From NCBI GenBank assembly GCA_900290385.1, contig OMSV01000199.1, forward strand, positions 3,884 through 10,796: DNA of 6,913 nt, given 5' to 3'. The position numbers were made by a program, and so were the translations under genes. This document shows positions 5,523 to 6,913 of this stretch, one piece after another. The notes below the pieces were generated by a model that saw only the letters and a program-made list of their open reading frames with translations, made no database searches and was not told where the DNA came from. The DNA comes from Syntrophobacter sp. SbD2. Lineage in GTDB: Bacteria; Desulfobacterota; Syntrophobacteria; Syntrophobacterales; Syntrophobacteraceae. The number at the start of each line of letters is the position of its first letter. Positions within the stretch are counted from its first letter, which is position 1.

Positions 5523-6812
5523 ATGGCCGAAGATCTCAAGAAAATGTACCGCACGTTAATGGAGGATCATTTTCCGGACTCGCTGCGTGTGAGCTTCGGG
5601 GACCAGTCGCTCGTCTACAGGAAGCGCTCCTGGAAGTTTCCGGACGATAAAACGGGGGAGTTGATCGAAAAGGGGCTGCGTTACGGGGAAAATCCAGGCC
5701 AGGAAGCGGCCCTCTACGAACTGGTCGAGGGCAATCTCACGTTGGGCGCCTGCCGGTTTATCGATCCCGGAAATGGTCTTGTCAGCGCCGTTGACGAGGA
5801 GGCCATGCTCCAGGAAGGCAAACATCCCGGAAAGATCAACCTGACTGACCTGGACAACGGACTCAATATAGTGAAGTTTCTAATGGACAAACCCGCTGCT
5901 GTAATCCTCAAGCACAACAATCCCTGCGGTGCGGCCCTGGGTGCAAACCTCTCCGAGGCATATCATCGCGCAAACCGCGCAGACCGGATTGCCGCTTTCG
6001 GAGGATGCCTCGTGGTCAACCGCCCGGTCGACAAGGCCACGGCCCAACTTATTTCGGAAAACTACCTCGAGGTGGTTGCGGCTCCTGACTATGAGGAGGG
6101 CGCCCTGGGGATCCTGAAAAAGCGTGCCAACCTGCGCATTATCCAGATATCCAGGATAGACCGGCTCCGGGATCACATCGATATGCGGTTCGTCGATTTC
6201 AAGTCTCTGATCGACGGGGGTCTGATCGTTCAGCAGTCGCCGCTCAATAAGATCAGGAACGCCGGGGATTTCGAACTTGCGGAAACCACCTACCAGGGCA
6301 AAACCTACAAAATCAGCAGAGAGCCGAGCGAACAGGAAATGGCGGACCTGCTTTTCGGATGGTTTGTCGAGCAGGGCGTAACTTCCAACTCTGTAATATA
6401 CGTAAAAGATGAATGCACTGTCGGAATCGGCACGGGCGAACAGGATCGCGTCGGAGTCGCCGAAATCGCCGTATATAAGGCCTACCAGAAGTACGCAGAC
6501 GTGCTCTGTTTCGACAGGCATAAAATCTCGTACAAGGACCTCGATCTAGCCATAGAGAAGGGAGAGCGCCCCAAAGAGCAAAAAGAGCAGATTGATGTTC
6601 TCACCTGCGAGGCCAGGGCGGGTCTTATAGGCGCCGCCATGGTTTCGGATGCCTTTTTCCCGTTTAGAGACGGTGTGGACGTCGGGATCCGCCAGGGGAT
6701 AAAAGCTGTTGTGCAGCCAGGCGGCTCTATGAGGGACTGGGAAGTGATCGATGCCTGCAATGAAGCGGGAGTGACAATGGTGCTAACTGGACAGCGGGCG
6801 TTCAAACACTGA
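5523..6812 (+). CDS. purH: Stand-alone AICAR formyltransferase (PurH transformylase domain only)
   Basis: It transfers the formyl group of 10-formyltetrahydrofolate to AICAR, giving FAICAR, the penultimate step of IMP synthesis in the cytoplasm. The frame has 429 residues, against about 520 for bifunctional PurH, and lacks the N-terminal IMP cyclohydrolase (MGS-like) domain. Conserved transformylase features are GLRYGENPGQ (51-60; bifunctional enzymes usually have NPHQ), the catalytic KHNNPCG (130-136, Lys130-His131), DRIAAFGGC, VDFKSL, GIGTGEQDRVGVAE, MVSDAFFPFRDG and the end QPGGSMRDWEVIDA to TGQRAFKH (398-429). The start ATG at 5523 has a strong ribosome binding site GGGGAGG (5511-5517), and no MGS-domain coding lies upstream, so the short form is native. 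IMP cyclohydrolase must be encoded elsewhere. The gene is divergent from the MetE-like gene and is followed after 7 bases by a possible converging frame. The function is secure; the symbol is by homology. Confidence 0.93.
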   Translation: MAEDLKKMYRTLMEDHFPDSLRVSFGDQSLVYRKRSWKFPDDKTGELIEKGLRYGENPGQEAALYELVEGNLTLGACRFIDPGNGLVSAVDEEAMLQEGKHPGKINLTDLDNGLNIVKFLMDKPAAVILKHNNPCGAALGANLSEAYHRANRADRIAAFGGCLVVNRPVDKATAQLISENYLEVVAAPDYEEGALGILKKRANLRIIQISRIDRLRDHIDMRFVDFKSLIDGGLIVQQSPLNKIRNAGDFELAETTYQGKTYKISREPSEQEMADLLFGWFVEQGVTSNSVIYVKDECTVGIGTGEQDRVGVAEIAVYKAYQKYADVLCFDRHKISYKDLDLAIEKGERPKEQKEQIDVLTCEARAGLIGAAMVSDAFFPFRDGVDVGIRQGIKAVVQPGGSMRDWEVIDACNEAGVTMVLTGQRAFKH

Positions 6813-6819
6813 AACCTGC

Positions 6820-6913
6820 TTAGTCATAAAGACCCTTGAAGTTTGTCCATATGATATGGAGAAGTTCCCGGAACATGGCCAGCGACATAGAGGGCAGACG
6901 CCACCCCTTTTTA
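6820..6913 (-). CDS. Possible C-terminal tail of a converging gene (partial, unrecognised)
   Basis: A minus-strand frame enters from the right edge and gives 30 residues, including GWRLPSMSLAMFRELLHIIWTNFKGLYD, before TAA at 6822-6820. The third codon positions are fairly GC-rich, like the neighbouring genes, and the composition is protein-like. It would converge on the AICAR transformylase gene with only seven bases between the stops. The fragment is too short to recognise and could be chance. Confidence 0.35.
   Translation of the reverse strand, partial: KKGWRLPSMSLAMFRELLHIIWTNFKGLYD

Noticed and set aside
5880..6521. Minus-strand open frame of 213 codons opposite the AICAR transformylase
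   Set aside because: The plus strand here encodes highly conserved catalytic motifs; the antisense product resembles nothing and has no start signal.
6847..6859. Perfect odd palindrome CCATATGATATGG
   Set aside because: Only six base pairs around one base, AT-rich, inside a possible coding tail, with no U-tract; likely chance and not a terminator for the AICAR transformylase gene.

Overview
The window is a chromosomal housekeeping region of about 6.9 kb. It most resembles a Gram-negative anaerobe of the Desulfobacterota (former Deltaproteobacteria), perhaps of the Syntrophobacter/Syntrophus type. That placement is inferred from remembered protein similarity, the hrcA-grpE-dnaK order, the monofunctional AICAR transformylase and the lipoprotein signal; no search was run. 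I see no mobile element, CRISPR array, rRNA or tRNA.

Layout: (1) 1-221, minus strand: the N-terminal part of a lipoprotein that runs off the left edge. (2) 222-325: a gap with a terminator-like hairpin. (3) 326-4103, minus strand: a heat-shock operon transcribed hrcA > grpE > dnaK. A sigma70-type promoter (TTGACA-17-TAGGTT) sits directly upstream of a near-perfect CIRCE operator, which lies between promoter and hrcA, so HrcA should repress its own operon. Both intercistronic gaps contain small hairpins. (4) 4208-5327, minus strand: a MetE-like (cobalamin-independent methionine synthase core) gene. (5) 5328-5522: a divergent intergenic region. (6) 5523-6812, plus strand: a complete stand-alone AICAR formyltransferase, i.e. 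the PurH C-terminal activity without the IMP cyclohydrolase domain. (7) 6820-6913: a possible C-terminal tail of a converging minus-strand gene.

How the genes work together: HrcA represses the operon; GrpE is the nucleotide exchange factor for the DnaK chaperone. dnaJ does not follow dnaK here. The MetE-like protein and the AICAR transformylase both belong to one-carbon metabolism and are transcribed divergently, but a functional link is only inferred.

Two genes are broken by small lesions. dnaK is split at a C5-TC-G5 tract just after the interdomain linker; removing two C's restores the family-consensus sequence and a 638-residue protein. The MetE-like gene is split by a 52-base tandem duplication; removing one copy restores a 355-residue reading frame. 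These are either sequence/assembly errors or recent mutations. I found no convincing evidence of a new biological system; the two lesions, the CIRCE/promoter overlap and the stand-alone AICAR transformylase are the points worth a second look.
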